Source: Harmothoe impar (Eukaryota; Annelida; Polychaeta; Phyllodocida; Polynoidae). Taken from it: 64,000 nt of DNA. Location: contig OX381713.1 of assembly GCA_947462335.1 (NCBI GenBank), positions 18,964,381 through 19,028,380 on the forward strand, read 5' to 3'. Each line of letters starts with the position of its first letter. Within the stretch, counting starts at the first letter, position 1. Below the pieces are notes generated by a model, which was not told the origin of the DNA, searched no databases, and saw only the letters and a list, made by a program, of their open reading frames with translations. A program made the translations under genes and the position numbers. This document shows positions 50,580 through 61,500 of the stretch, in pieces.

Positions 50580-53500
50580 TTCCCTTCCACTCAATCTGAG
50601 TCATTCCATATACAATAGATGGCTCCACCTGTGGCGTTGAATGGTCTGAGAGCCTGCATGAAGCCATCGTTATCCACTGGTGGATTTATGGCTGCTGTTC
50701 GGATCTAGTCAGCACCAAATACCTGATGGAGTGACACCTGTGCCTGGGTGACTAAGGGGCACAGAGATTACTGCCACAGATTGCTTTCTACTGTGGCACA
50801 CAATACTGAATCAATATAATATGCTGCAGCCCTATCCTCAATATGCCACCCATGAAGCAACATCAACTTCAAAAAAGCAACTCCTGAAGGCATAGCACTA
50901 ATCCAAGTTAAGCCACATAATAACCTAACAAAAAATCAGCCACTCCTGGAGCCATTACCCTAAGATAAACTAACCCTGAATGCCTAACGTTTTAGTCTTA
51001 GTCCCGTAGGCTTTAAAAGGGTCACTTATATCAGTAAGTAGGACTATAATATATTCTGCACCTTATTAAACCACGCATCACACAACAATTATGGCCGTCC
51101 CTCCTTCCAGAGGGAAACACATGCGTAACATTGTCCAATTCAATATAGTTATGTATAATGGGGGTAGATGGCTAAATTCGACACGGCGACATGGCCATTT
51201 CTTAAAATCGAAATGTGACATGAGGCTTAGTGACATGAGGTTTGATATAATAGTGACAGGGCACATGAGCAATTCTTAAAATCGACATGGGACATGGGGA
51301 TTATTAAGCGACATGGACATGCCACATGGCCATTTCTTAAAATCGACATGGGGGCCCCCATCTACACCCCCTGTATAGGCATATGTGCAACAGTGAGAAT
51401 CTCATGCAGAGGTGACATCAACGGCAATCAGTGTAACTAGCTATCATAGGTTTCTATGAGCAGAGTTCACATTAGTGACAATCTAAAATATTTCTTTTCA
51501 ACAATAAGCACTGATGCTCCAATATCCACCACTTGTCACTTTTATACACCATAAAACTAATTGTACCCTCAACAAATTGCAGTTATCTCTCAAAGTTGTC
51601 TTTGTCTTTAGGCCTCAATGTCAGGTCAACTAGAATGAATGTCTCTGTTCTCTGTTGCAATGTCTCTAACATATTCCATACACAAGGGGGGATCTTTTTT
51701 TAAATTTAGATGTGGCATTGGGTATTTTTCATGTAGGAGTGTTAGGGTATCATTGAATTTTCTTTGTTGTGGAGCCAACATAAATTAGGAGAGGAAATTT
51801 AGGTTAAATCAAAAAGTGGTCATGAGTTCTTTTACATAATTATTGCAGATGAAATGATAAATCATCATGGGTTTCATACCCAGGATTGCCATGCACTATT
51901 GGCACATGGCCACTGAACCATGCAGTGGAAAAGGAGCTGTATAACTAGCCTGTTCTACATGATGAATCTATAAAAGTGGGGTGTATGTGGGACATACTCA
52001 TGTTGCCTCTGGTCAATAAATTTAAGATTATGGAGAATCTGCTTGTCTTAAGATTATGGGAGCTTGTGTATCAATTACCGTATACACATAGACTTTGTGA
52101 AAAACTAAGTTTAATATAATGGGATCCTATATTAGAAAAAATAACTAAATTCATTGGTTTCATGTGGTCTTTATTATCTGAAAATAATAATATTTACAAC
52201 ACCCGGGACTCCTGGCTATACATTGTCTACTGTTAACCGGGGGATATTCTAATTGGCATTCGTATTCACGCCACTGATATGCAAGAAGTCACGATAACAA
52301 TAAATAAGGAACACCAAAAAGCTGTTACAATGCTAAACTGTATATGTCATTATATAGACAAAAAGGCAAACCTACAAATATGTTTCTCAGGACCCTGTGA
52401 CATTTAGCTGTGAAATTTGGGCCCGAACAATGCGGTTCACTTAAGCAAGATGGCTAAAGTAAGCCACTATGTAGATATGATGATGTTTTCCTGACACTAT
52501 GTAAGAAAATGGATGTACATTCATCAAGAGACACCACTTTTCCTGCTTCCATGTGAATTCCAACTCAATTTTGGTTTTGGAGTTTTTCCAGATTGTACAA
52601 TGTCCCCATTCAATTGTTGACCATGCAGTCAGTGGCATCTCTGCAATATGTAAAGAGTTCTTCTGTTTGATATACAAATTAAACATCATTCTCTGCCTTT
52701 TTCTGCAAAATCACCAGCTGACAGTTTCCAGTGTTTAAAAGTGTTCTAATTCTACAAACTATTCACACAACAAAACCATTCAAAGAATGTAAATCTACAT
52801 TGAAGGACATGCATTATGTGTACCAAAGATGGTCACTAAGATTAAGTTAAGTTGTTCTGATAAGAAGAGTATTGCCATTTAAGGCATAGGATATGTTCTA
52901 GGACTCTGCTGCCAGCATAAAATCAATTAAAGAAACTGAACTCCCTCATGTCTAGTAATTGCTGCTAGCCATACAACCTGTTTCCATTCATAATTATAGG
53001 TCTCAGAATATAAGCAGATATCTAAGTAAATTGATCGTACAAACTTTTATAATCAACAAAACATTAGGAAGAATATACTATATTATTTTGTCATTAAATC
53101 GTCTAGGCCTACATGCTTAAACCATCATATCAATCTTTTAGCATAAAAACTAACCAAGTATTAGTCTTTCAGCTTATTTTCACTTATATATTGGGAAACC
53201 CTCCGGTATTACTAATCTATAAGTCACCAATGGATTTCTCAATGATTGTCTGTACTTTTGAATCACACATACATAGATAATCAGCTGATTAACACATATA
53301 GTCTGAACTGCCAAAAGCAATGGTAATTTCCTCATCTATATAGGTCTACACAAGAAGAGGAGGTATTATAAAATACTAAACTTGGTCCTCTCATTTAATT
53401 CAGTAGAATCTATTAGGCTATTAGCCAATTGGAGCTATAAATGTATGCACAAAGCGAATCTGTTCATGGGGTATCGAATGCACAGGGAATATCCGTAGGT

Positions 53501-54296
53501 TATTTGTTAGTACTCTATGGCTGGATGCATATATGTTTATAAAATGTTGAAAAGTACTCATGAACTGTTCTTTCTAAGCCTAGAACAACATATGCCATGA
53601 ACTATCACTGCTATATTGAGATCTATAAACTATAGCCATCCCTTGCCACATCTGGAGCGATATACAACGAATAGACATTGTAATGGTGTTAGATATATTT
53701 TAAAATATGATATCTCATAATATCAAATATATCTAAGATAATACACATATATGCATTAATCAATATAGATATAACCAGACTAATATCTGGTTCGTACAGT
53801 AACAAGGAAATTAAAACAAAAATAACAATCAATGAGCAAGGACAACATTCCGATCAAATCTGTACCTTCTTGGCAATCAATGAGAGAAAAAGACTATTGA
53901 CTTCTTTGTTTTTATACATGAAGGACACAAGTATAAACGCATTACTATAAGGCTAGCCTTCAGTAATTGGGAGGTTTAGCTCCCATAGTCAATCTATATA
54001 CGTTGGTACCTCTTGTCTTCGGTTATAGATCTACATTGTATAACTATAGTAAGCATTGATGGTGGATTATGCAAGATAATTAGTCGAGGTACATCCAATT
54101 GTAGACACGTTGCTACTCTCATACAATTCAAGAGGCCGTACCGGTTGAATCGCTACATTCTCATACAACAGAGAACTAGCTAGAACATTGTAGTAGCAGG
54201 GTTTATCTTTGAATAACACTGGTTTTTGGGGCGGCTAGCTGGTAAGCACGACAATTGCATGCCATAGTTCTTGCTAGCGTGCATATAACCTCAGAG
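50580..54296. other. Gene-less stretch between retroelements and CCP gene
   Basis: It is AT-rich with no exon or RNA gene that I can support, apart from the repeat at 51152-51375. It may hold the 3' UTR of the minus-strand CCP gene just below 54297. Confidence 0.45.
51152..51375 (+). repeat. CGACATGG-rich interspersed repeat, copy 2
   Basis: GCTAAATTCGACACGGCGAC + ATGGCC, repeated ATTTCTTAAAATCGA, then CGACATGGGGGCCCCCATCT + ACACCCCC mirror copy 1. Confidence 0.8.
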
Positions 54297-54762
54297 TCAG
54301 AGTGATTGCTTTCCACTGAGATTGTCATCACCTTTTGACGCTGGCATTTCCATAGCTTCTGTCTGCTTGGTCGTCTTCCCACCTGCAGTTTGTGGGGTAT
54401 TCCTGCCATCCATTCCAGCTTCCTTTCTGTGAGGGACCATAAAAGGTGTGACACTATTAATGTCCTTCACAATGTCCTTCAGTAGCTCCTCAGCAGTGTC
54501 CATCATGACACTGCCTTCCAGCAATGGCTGCCTGCTGTTGGTACCAGCTGCAGCATCCAGTGGTGCCTCCTGGTGGAGACTGGCGGCACCAGGGTACCAG
54601 AGTGCAGCAGGGTACAGGGTAGAGGAGTTGTCTGGTGCTGACCTCTTACCCCTGAAGATGTACATGAGTCTGGGGTGTTGACCAGGCACACAGTACGGCT
54701 TGCTGTCAGGGCTCCACTGCCCGTCCACACAGGTAGCCGCCTGTGGACCGACTCGTTTGTAC
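54297..54762 (-). CDS. CCP-domain protein terminal exon: end of third sushi module, furin-type site and tail
   Basis: The acceptor is aaccacaaag. It encodes YKRVGPQAATCVDGQWSPDS and KPYC, which close CCP3. GQHPRLMYIF-RGKRS follows, then about 130 residues without cysteine or a hydrophobic segment, ending GKQSL and TGA (54299-54297). AGGG|GTAAGAG inside the dibasic site could in principle be a splice donor; the open, coding-like tail argues against that. The C-terminal tail is the least certain part. Confidence 0.7.
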
Positions 54763-57700
54763 CTTTGTGGTTAAGAACATGACATGAATACAGTTGAAGG
54801 GTTACTTTAAAAAAAAGTTATTCAGTCTTAAAGATGCAAGTTGGACTTATGGACCAAACCTACAGCTTTGCTGTATCTATGAAGAGTTTAGTTGCAAAAC
54901 GCTACAAACCCTTCCCGGAATTGAAACATGTAGTGATTTCTCTAAGGCTACCATATTGGCAGTTATAGTGCCTTGGGTATCATGTGTACATCAGAGAGGA
55001 CCTAAAGAGATGAAAAATATGATTTTTTTAATGAAAATTTGTTTCAAAATTGCATTTAGGGGGGATCATTTACCTATTCCTGACCTACACATTTGTCAAA
55101 TCTTGGTCTCGTTTTTCAAAATGGCGCTTATTGTGTTTTGAAACCAAACTCTTCATATATTGTGCAGTTTTTCCTGGTTATTATTCCTTTACTGTGAATA
55201 ACATAGTTAATTACTGTGTAATTACTGTGAATAACATAAGTTACATGACAGTGGATCCCTTTATTTTAAAAGAATGACAAACAATCAGCATCACATTATA
55301 CAGTAGTATTGTTGATGTGTTTAATATTGAAATGCAATTCCTTACTGTATATTGATTTTACAAAAATAGACAATAGACTTGCAATGTTAAGAGTCACGAA
55401 CACATGATTTAAAAAAAGGACATGACTTGTGTGTCAAACTCACCCTTTGTTACACTGATACTCAATCTGTTCATTGTGGCCGATACGACGTACATACGGC
55501 CGGTATTCATACTTGCCAATCACTCCAACCAATAGGATCTGTCCGTTCTTGATGGTACCCGGGTAGGGGCAAAATACTGCAACATACACAAAGAACATGA
55601 CTTATCTTTTTTCCTGAAATTTATAAGACATTAAATGAAATGTGATGCACACACTGCAATGCTGTAAACTAGGTCACACAACTGGTTAAACTGATCACCA
55701 TGCATTTGCTCTCTCAGCGAGTTTTTGACCACTCAAGCTAGGTATCTTAGCATCATGGTATTGACCAGGCAAAGTAGTGAGTGTTGACCAGTTTGACGCA
55801 TAGGACGACTCTATTTTATTTGGTTATTTCTAAATAAAACTGATTTTTCATAATTATCATAATTCACTAAGCGATTCCCACAAAACTACCAGCAATTCTT
55901 AGCTCACAATATTTTATTTTAAAGATTATGACACCAACATTGATTACTAATTTCTCGCCAGAGGAGTCTTTCTTTGCCAGGTCAGAGTATAGGCCTAGTA
56001 CATTTCCATTGGCGCCATATTTGACACAGGTGAATATGCACCTACATTGTAAAAAGTTACTGTATTTTAACAACACAATGTGCTGTACATTTACAGCACC
56101 ATTTGCTGTATAATTACAGCATAATGTACTGTAAATCGGGTCTTCAGCAATGTTGCTGTACATTTACAGTGCATTGGGCTGTAGATTTCTGCCGCTAGGT
56201 AGCAGCAGTAGGCTATACCATTTTGTAGTAATTGTTCCATCCAACCCTTTCCCGAGTCAAATAAAGTCTCACAAACTCTCAAGATATTTCATGATTAGAA
56301 TGGATGAGAGAGACTGAATGCATTTATCATAAACTGTGTTGATATTTGCATAATTGTGTTGAATAATACAAAAAACAGCAAAAGTATAGAATAGACACCA
56401 CATTGGAGGGAAAATTTAAATCTGTTAGTGCCTGGACTGGGAAAACGCCTACGGTATATCAAATACAGTTAAGCTGTATAAAAGCAGGATTAACCCATAA
56501 CATTGTGTAATTTGTCCTTGTATTATCCTAGCTGAAATTGAAGAAATGTAGGAAAGTACTCTCCATGCATGCATATTAATTGATATGAATTGATGAAAAC
56601 AATATGAAACATACAGTAGAAGTTGCTGTAACTTTACAGCACCCAGTTGCTGTACCTGCACAGCAAAATCTACTCGAACAAAAGTTGCCAGCAACTTTTG
56701 CTGTAGATGTACAGTAGAAGTTGCTGTAGATGCACAGCAAGTCAGTTGCTGTACACCTACAGCGAAATCTATGGGAACAAAAGTTGCCAGCAACTTTTGC
56801 TGTAGGTGTACAGTACTTACTTCTTGCAGTATAGACACCACAATGATTGTACTTACCTTGGTCACAGATAGGGGTTTCCTTGGCCACCCACTTCCCGTAG
56901 TTACAGGTCATGAAAGTGTCGCCCTCCAGCTTGTAGCCCGTATTGCACCGGTACTTGGCCTTGTCGCCGTGTCGCACCCCGTGGTACCGTACATATCCAT
57001 TACGCAGGTCACGGGGACGCTCAGTGTCACACGCCGCTGAAACCATCAATAACAACATGCACAAAAATACATAGGACCGGCTGTTCCAAAATGGAACTGT
57101 CAATAAGAGAATTCTATCCTGGTATTGACAGTTCGAACTGTCAATAAACAGATTCATTTCTACCATTGACAGTCTGCACTGTCAATAGCTGGCCCACCCT
57201 GATCTTGCTATTGACAGTTCGAACTGTCAATAGTTGAAAACCTTTCTCTTATTGACAGTTCAGACTGTCAATAGTGGGATATTTTTCTCTTATTGACAGC
57301 TCAAACTGTCAAAGTGGTGAATTACACTGTTATTTACAGTTCTTCACCAAACTGTTAATAGTGGGAACTTCTGTCTTATTTACAGTTCCTTGCCATAACA
57401 ATGGGAATCTTTTCAATCCAAAACCGATTTTGAGTGCAAACTGATTTTAAGTGCAAAAGTGCAAAAACAATGTTGAGTTCAAAAAACGAGTTTGAGTGCA
57501 AAAACAATTTTGAATGCAAAAACTATTTTAGTTTTAAACCATTTTTCAGTGCAAATCCGATTTTGAGTGCAAAAAACGATTTTGGGTGCAAAACCATTTT
57601 TCAGTACAAAAACCATTTTTCAGTACAAAACCGATTTTGCGCATAAACCGTTTTCAGTGCAAAACTGTTTTCAGTACAAAACCATTTTCAGTGCAAAAAC

Positions 57701-58527
57701 CATTTTCAGTGCAAAAATGATTTTAAGTGCAAAAACGATTTGAGTACCGGTACAGAGTGCAAAACCGATTTTTAGTGAAAAAACAACCTTAGATGCAAAA
57801 ACGATTTCGAGTCCAAAACCGATTTTCAGTGCAAAACCGTTTTTGAGTGCAAAACCATTTTTCAGTGGAAAACCGATTTTGAGTGTAAAACCGTTTTCAG
57901 TGCAAAACGGTTTTCAGTACAAAACCAGTTTCAGTGCAAAAACCATTTTCAGTGCAAAAACCATTTGAGTACAGAGTGCAAAACCGATTTTTTTGTGAAA
58001 AAACAACCTTAGGTGCAAAAACGATTTCGAGTCCAAAACCGTTTTTGAGTGCAAAAATGATTTTTGAGTGCAAAACCATTTTTGAGTGCAAAACCGATTT
58101 TGAGTGGAAAACTGTTTTCAGTACACAACCATTTTCCACTATTGACAGTTTGCCAGAGGAACTGTCAATAACAGGAATATTTTCCACTATTGACAGTTCG
58201 AACTGTCAATAGCATTTTTGTAAAAGGCCTGTTTGCACATGAATACAGTCATGTTAGTTTTCCTTTAGCCGATACTGATACTGACCTGCTGATCTTCGCA
58301 ATGATTGAAAATATTTCTCATTATCTTAAACTATGGTTTACTGAACTCACATGGCTCACACTCGGGTATGAAGGACCAGGTGCCGTTCTTGCACACTGCT
58401 TCCTCCGTGGTGTTAATGTTGTGGCCGTCTTCACACTTAAAGGACAGTGTTGACTTGTGTGCCAGCATGCGGCCGGGCTTGTGGTTTAAAGTGGTTCCAT
58501 TGTTGATGCGGGGTACCTCACATTTAC
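54297..58527 (-). CDS. Secreted sushi (CCP)-domain protein, LEV-9 / Hikaru genki-like C-terminal part (4 exons, 5' incomplete)
   Basis: Exons 58527-58351, 57036-56857, 55576-55444 and 54762-54297 join in phases 1, 1 and 2. They encode three consecutive CCP modules, each with four cysteines and a Trp before the last Cys, then a tail ending in TGA. CCP1 and CCP2 occupy one phase 1-1 exon each, the usual CCP arrangement. CCP3 is split over two exons. It carries an insert with EYRPYVRRIG and then QCNKGY and DGQWSP, which resembles the last CCP of Hikaru genki / LEV-9 proteins, extracellular scaffolds at cholinergic synapses. After CCP3 comes GQHPRL and the dibasic site RGKRS. The family call rests on recalled similarity. 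The signal peptide and earlier modules must lie above 58527. Confidence 0.68.
55444..55576 (-). CDS. CCP-domain protein exon: first part of third sushi module
   Basis: The acceptor is atgttgcag and the donor is GG|gtgagt, phase 1 to phase 2. It encodes FCPYPGTIKNGQILLVGVIG, then KYEYRPYVRRIG and QCNKG. There is no start codon in it and it is too short for ORF cut-offs, but phases match both neighbours. Confidence 0.8.
56040..56175. repeat. Palindromic TGCTGTA / TACAGCA cluster (left)
   Basis: Repeated complementary heptamers and octamers (TTGCTGTA, TTACAGCA, TTTACAGTGC) lie every 20 bp or so. They can form short hairpins. A second cluster lies at 56625-56815. Confidence 0.8.
56625..56815. 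repeat. Palindromic GTTGCTGTA / TACAGCAA cluster (right), with a duplicated block
   Basis: It contains two copies of AACAAAAGTTGCCAGCAACT + TTTGCTGTAG, itself a palindrome around TTGCCAGCAA, plus several GTTGCTGTA...TACAGCA hairpins. The CCP2 exon donor lies 40 bp beyond it. Confidence 0.85.
56857..57036 (-). CDS. CCP-domain protein exon: second sushi module
   Basis: The acceptor is ggtttcag and the donor is G|gtaagt, 180 bp, phase 1-1. It encodes ACDTERPRDLRNGYVRYHG, then YRCNTGY, TCNYGKW and ICDQ. The 196-codon open frame on this strand overruns both splice sites into palindromic repeats. Confidence 0.87.
57075..57345. repeat. Palindrome cluster ATTGACAGTTCGAACTGTCA(AT)
   Basis: A self-complementary 22-24-bp motif (ATTGACAGTTCGAACTGTCA + AT) appears at least five times, separated by 15-30 bp spacers. 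Spacers include TTTTCTCTT and similar. The same motif reappears at 58138-58212 on the other side of the satellite. Confidence 0.9.
57418..58135 (+). repeat. 18-20-bp satellite, about 38 copies, in a CCP-gene intron
   Basis: Units of the form GAGTGCAAAACCGATTTT or CAGTGCAAAACCGTTTT follow one another with variable length. Open frames on both strands (57434-57646, 57897-58187, 57934-58212) are translations of this repeat. Confidence 0.93.
58138..58212. repeat. Second palindrome cluster bracketing the satellite
   Basis: Two copies of the TATTGACAGTT...AACTGTCAATA palindrome (one with an internal GCCAGAGG) mirror the cluster at 57075-57345. Confidence 0.88.
58351..58527 (-). CDS. CCP-domain protein exon: first visible sushi module
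   Basis: The acceptor is ttgttacag and the donor is T|gtgagt, phase 1-1. It encodes KCEVPRINNGTTLNHKPGRM through TWSFIPECEP, one CCP module with C-C-C-W-C spacing. Confidence 0.85.
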
Positions 58528-61500
58528 CTGTAACAAAACAGGTATACACAATTAGGATATACCAACCATTACAATGCACTTGTGTTGTGATGTGAGCCTT
58601 CACAATATCTATGGTAAGACTGCCATTCTTAAATAGTAGTAGACATCCACCAACAAATAGAATGATGACAATAATGTAGGTGTGACAAATCTAACATCAT
58701 TTTTAACCCTGATCGTTGCATTTATGACTTTTCCTGTGATTTCCCCTTTGTATATGTAAACAGTAACCATTATCATAATTGAATAGCAATAATTTATTTT
58801 ATAATATTGTTGCCATCAATTCATAATATATGCAGAGAGAACATCCCTGCATTAGTTCAATTGTAGCTAGGATAACCTCCCCCCCCACACACACACTATA
58901 ATGGTTTTACTCCTGCTTTAATACAGCTGAGCTGCATGCGTATACCAGAGATTTTGACGAAAACGCTGACATTTACTCACCCTAGGGGCAGCTCATTAGC
59001 TAGTTAGCCCTAAATGGTTAGTTCATTGACAACTAATTGAGGGCCCATTAGAATACTGGGCTAATCTCCAACCTGACTGCAGACGGAATTAATATAATTA
59101 TATATAGACTATGCTACATTGCATCTCTGCAATACAAAATCTGGAACTATGAAGAGGGTATAATACATCAAGTATAACACTAATGGACCTCTACAATATA
59201 GGGTTCTATACCCCACCAATCAATTACATGCCTGGCCAATGATTTAATTTGCTGCTGAGCTCACTCCTCACCCTGCACCTTATCAGAAGGTTAGGTGAAG
59301 CCTCTATTTTCCAATCCCCTGCCTTCTCCACCTATCTCTACTGGGACATTAGCTCCAATTTCGCGTGTCAGTAGATTTTGCCACTCCCAGGGCTAAAAGG
59401 TGTATAAATGAAGCAACGGATCCTTTTCGAATAATGGAACAAAGGATGTCCTAGGAGAGATTTGGTTTTCATCATTTTGTAGGATAGATTATAAATCTGA
59501 GGATCGTTGTGTTCCTATATGATGTTCCTCACTTAGATAGCCTCCACAGGATATTCAATAAAGATTTAAAGTGGCATAAATCATTTGGAAAATGTAAATA
59601 ATTATAGAGAATGGCGACGTATCTGACCTATTAATGCCCCAGGATGAGTGTTATTCACAGGTATATATGCTCATTATAGCATACATATACCCTACTGCCA
59701 ATGTCTCCTATATATTATACATTCATTAGCAAAACCAATGTACAAATTATAGTAATCTCATTGCTTTCAACCACGTATACATCTTATGGATTGGTTCAAT
59801 TTTCTCTCACCCCACCTCACCCCGTGGGGTCTGCCCACCCCCCCTAGCCTAAGGAAAAAGAGATACCCATATTCCTTCCAATAAATCCCACTGTTAATAG
59901 CGGCTGGCCGAAGCGTGCCCCTTAAGAACTTTAACATGGATAGCGTTTTAAGCAACCTCGGGCTAAACCCTTAATGAAATCCTTACTAAGCCAAACCAGG
60001 TTTTGTAGACGCACATTGATTCCCCTCATTATCCCAAAGGACGGAACACATTTCTACCATTTGCACGGTCTAGCGGTGGAAGTCCATTGCTTTAACTTTT
60101 AGCTAAAAGTTAAAACAATGGCCAGATCTCATCTAAGATCCAATTTCATAGGGGAAAAAAACAAAAAAACGGCCACTGATTGATAATTAATTTTGATCGC
60201 AGTGTTGAGTCAAGCTAACTGCACTTGATCTAGTCTCGGTTTGCACACTATAGCCTATGGTAGTTATGATGAATGTGATTAATAATAATAGATTATAATG
60301 GCTGGTCATTATATATGGCTTCAAAAAGGAAACATGTTGTGGCGGTCTACTCATGGCATGGAACGCATAATATTATTATATAAAAGCAGATCATGACTCA
60401 AAATAGAATGACGTTCAAAGCATGCAGTCACACCTAAGGCAAGAACATAGTTCCAGACCAAAATCCGGAAAAGCCAAAGGGTTGCCCGACTTGGCAGTTT
60501 ATCTTGTGTTCACATTCTATCTAACATTTTTGCCAGAGGAGGACGCCACATTAGAAGCCACATGGTGTCACAGTACAAATAGATGACAACATTTCTGGTT
60601 CTGACCCCATTTTTCTCCTTCAGATGGGCAAAAGGTTAGGTTCCCTTGAGTGTGCAATAATGAATGACCCCTTTAAAAATTAAAGCTGAACACATATGTG
60701 ATTTTTGAAATTTGCATCCCACATTTAAACTTGTGTTCTGATTTTGCGCTAGTTGCCATGGAAACTAACTTACCCAAACTGGAGAAATTTTACAGGTGCC
60801 CAGCAACCTTTGACCTTGACCTTTGACCCCTCCAAGCACCACCCAGGGTTGCCATGCAACAACCAACTTTTTATATCTTTTTACCAAGGCCTCTGGCAAC
60901 AATTTGGGCGGCAGATTTTGATTCTGTGACAATCTTAAGTCCCTCTGCTGCTAATTATATGCACAGTAGTATCGTTATTCATTGTCACTATATACGACCA
61001 CAACATTCTGGAGGTGAATTTGTACTATGACACCACATGGTATCTTCAATGGAAACATCACAGTGCTGCTTAAATGGGAGCTATAACTAGAAGCCACAAA
61101 AGAAGCCACATTGAATTTGGATACAGGAGTAAATGTAGCACAAATCCATAGGGAACCCTCAAGTTAGGCTCCATGCGATGGTATCCTCAAAACATTATTC
61201 ACTTTTAGTCTATAAGCTGTAATTATAGGCCTAATTCATCAAATACCTCAGAGCTCGACTTTCCTGAGGTATCCTCGAAGAACCAAGACCTACAGAACAA
61301 CAGGCTAAGTAATGTGACCCGGGCTAACAATGCTTAATGGTGCTTGTTAAGTGTAATCTGAACTACAGGCCTCCAGCCCCCTCCCCCAGACCTCCTGCCC
61401 CCCGGTGTATAGGGTAGCCAGGTGTCCTGCCTCCTCCAGGGTACGGTACCAGAACGATTGGCCGTCTGTAGCTCCTGTGGGGCTCAGGAGGAACACGTGA

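Noticed and set aside
54448..54681. 77-codon + strand frame
   Set aside because: It is antisense to the CCP-gene terminal exon.
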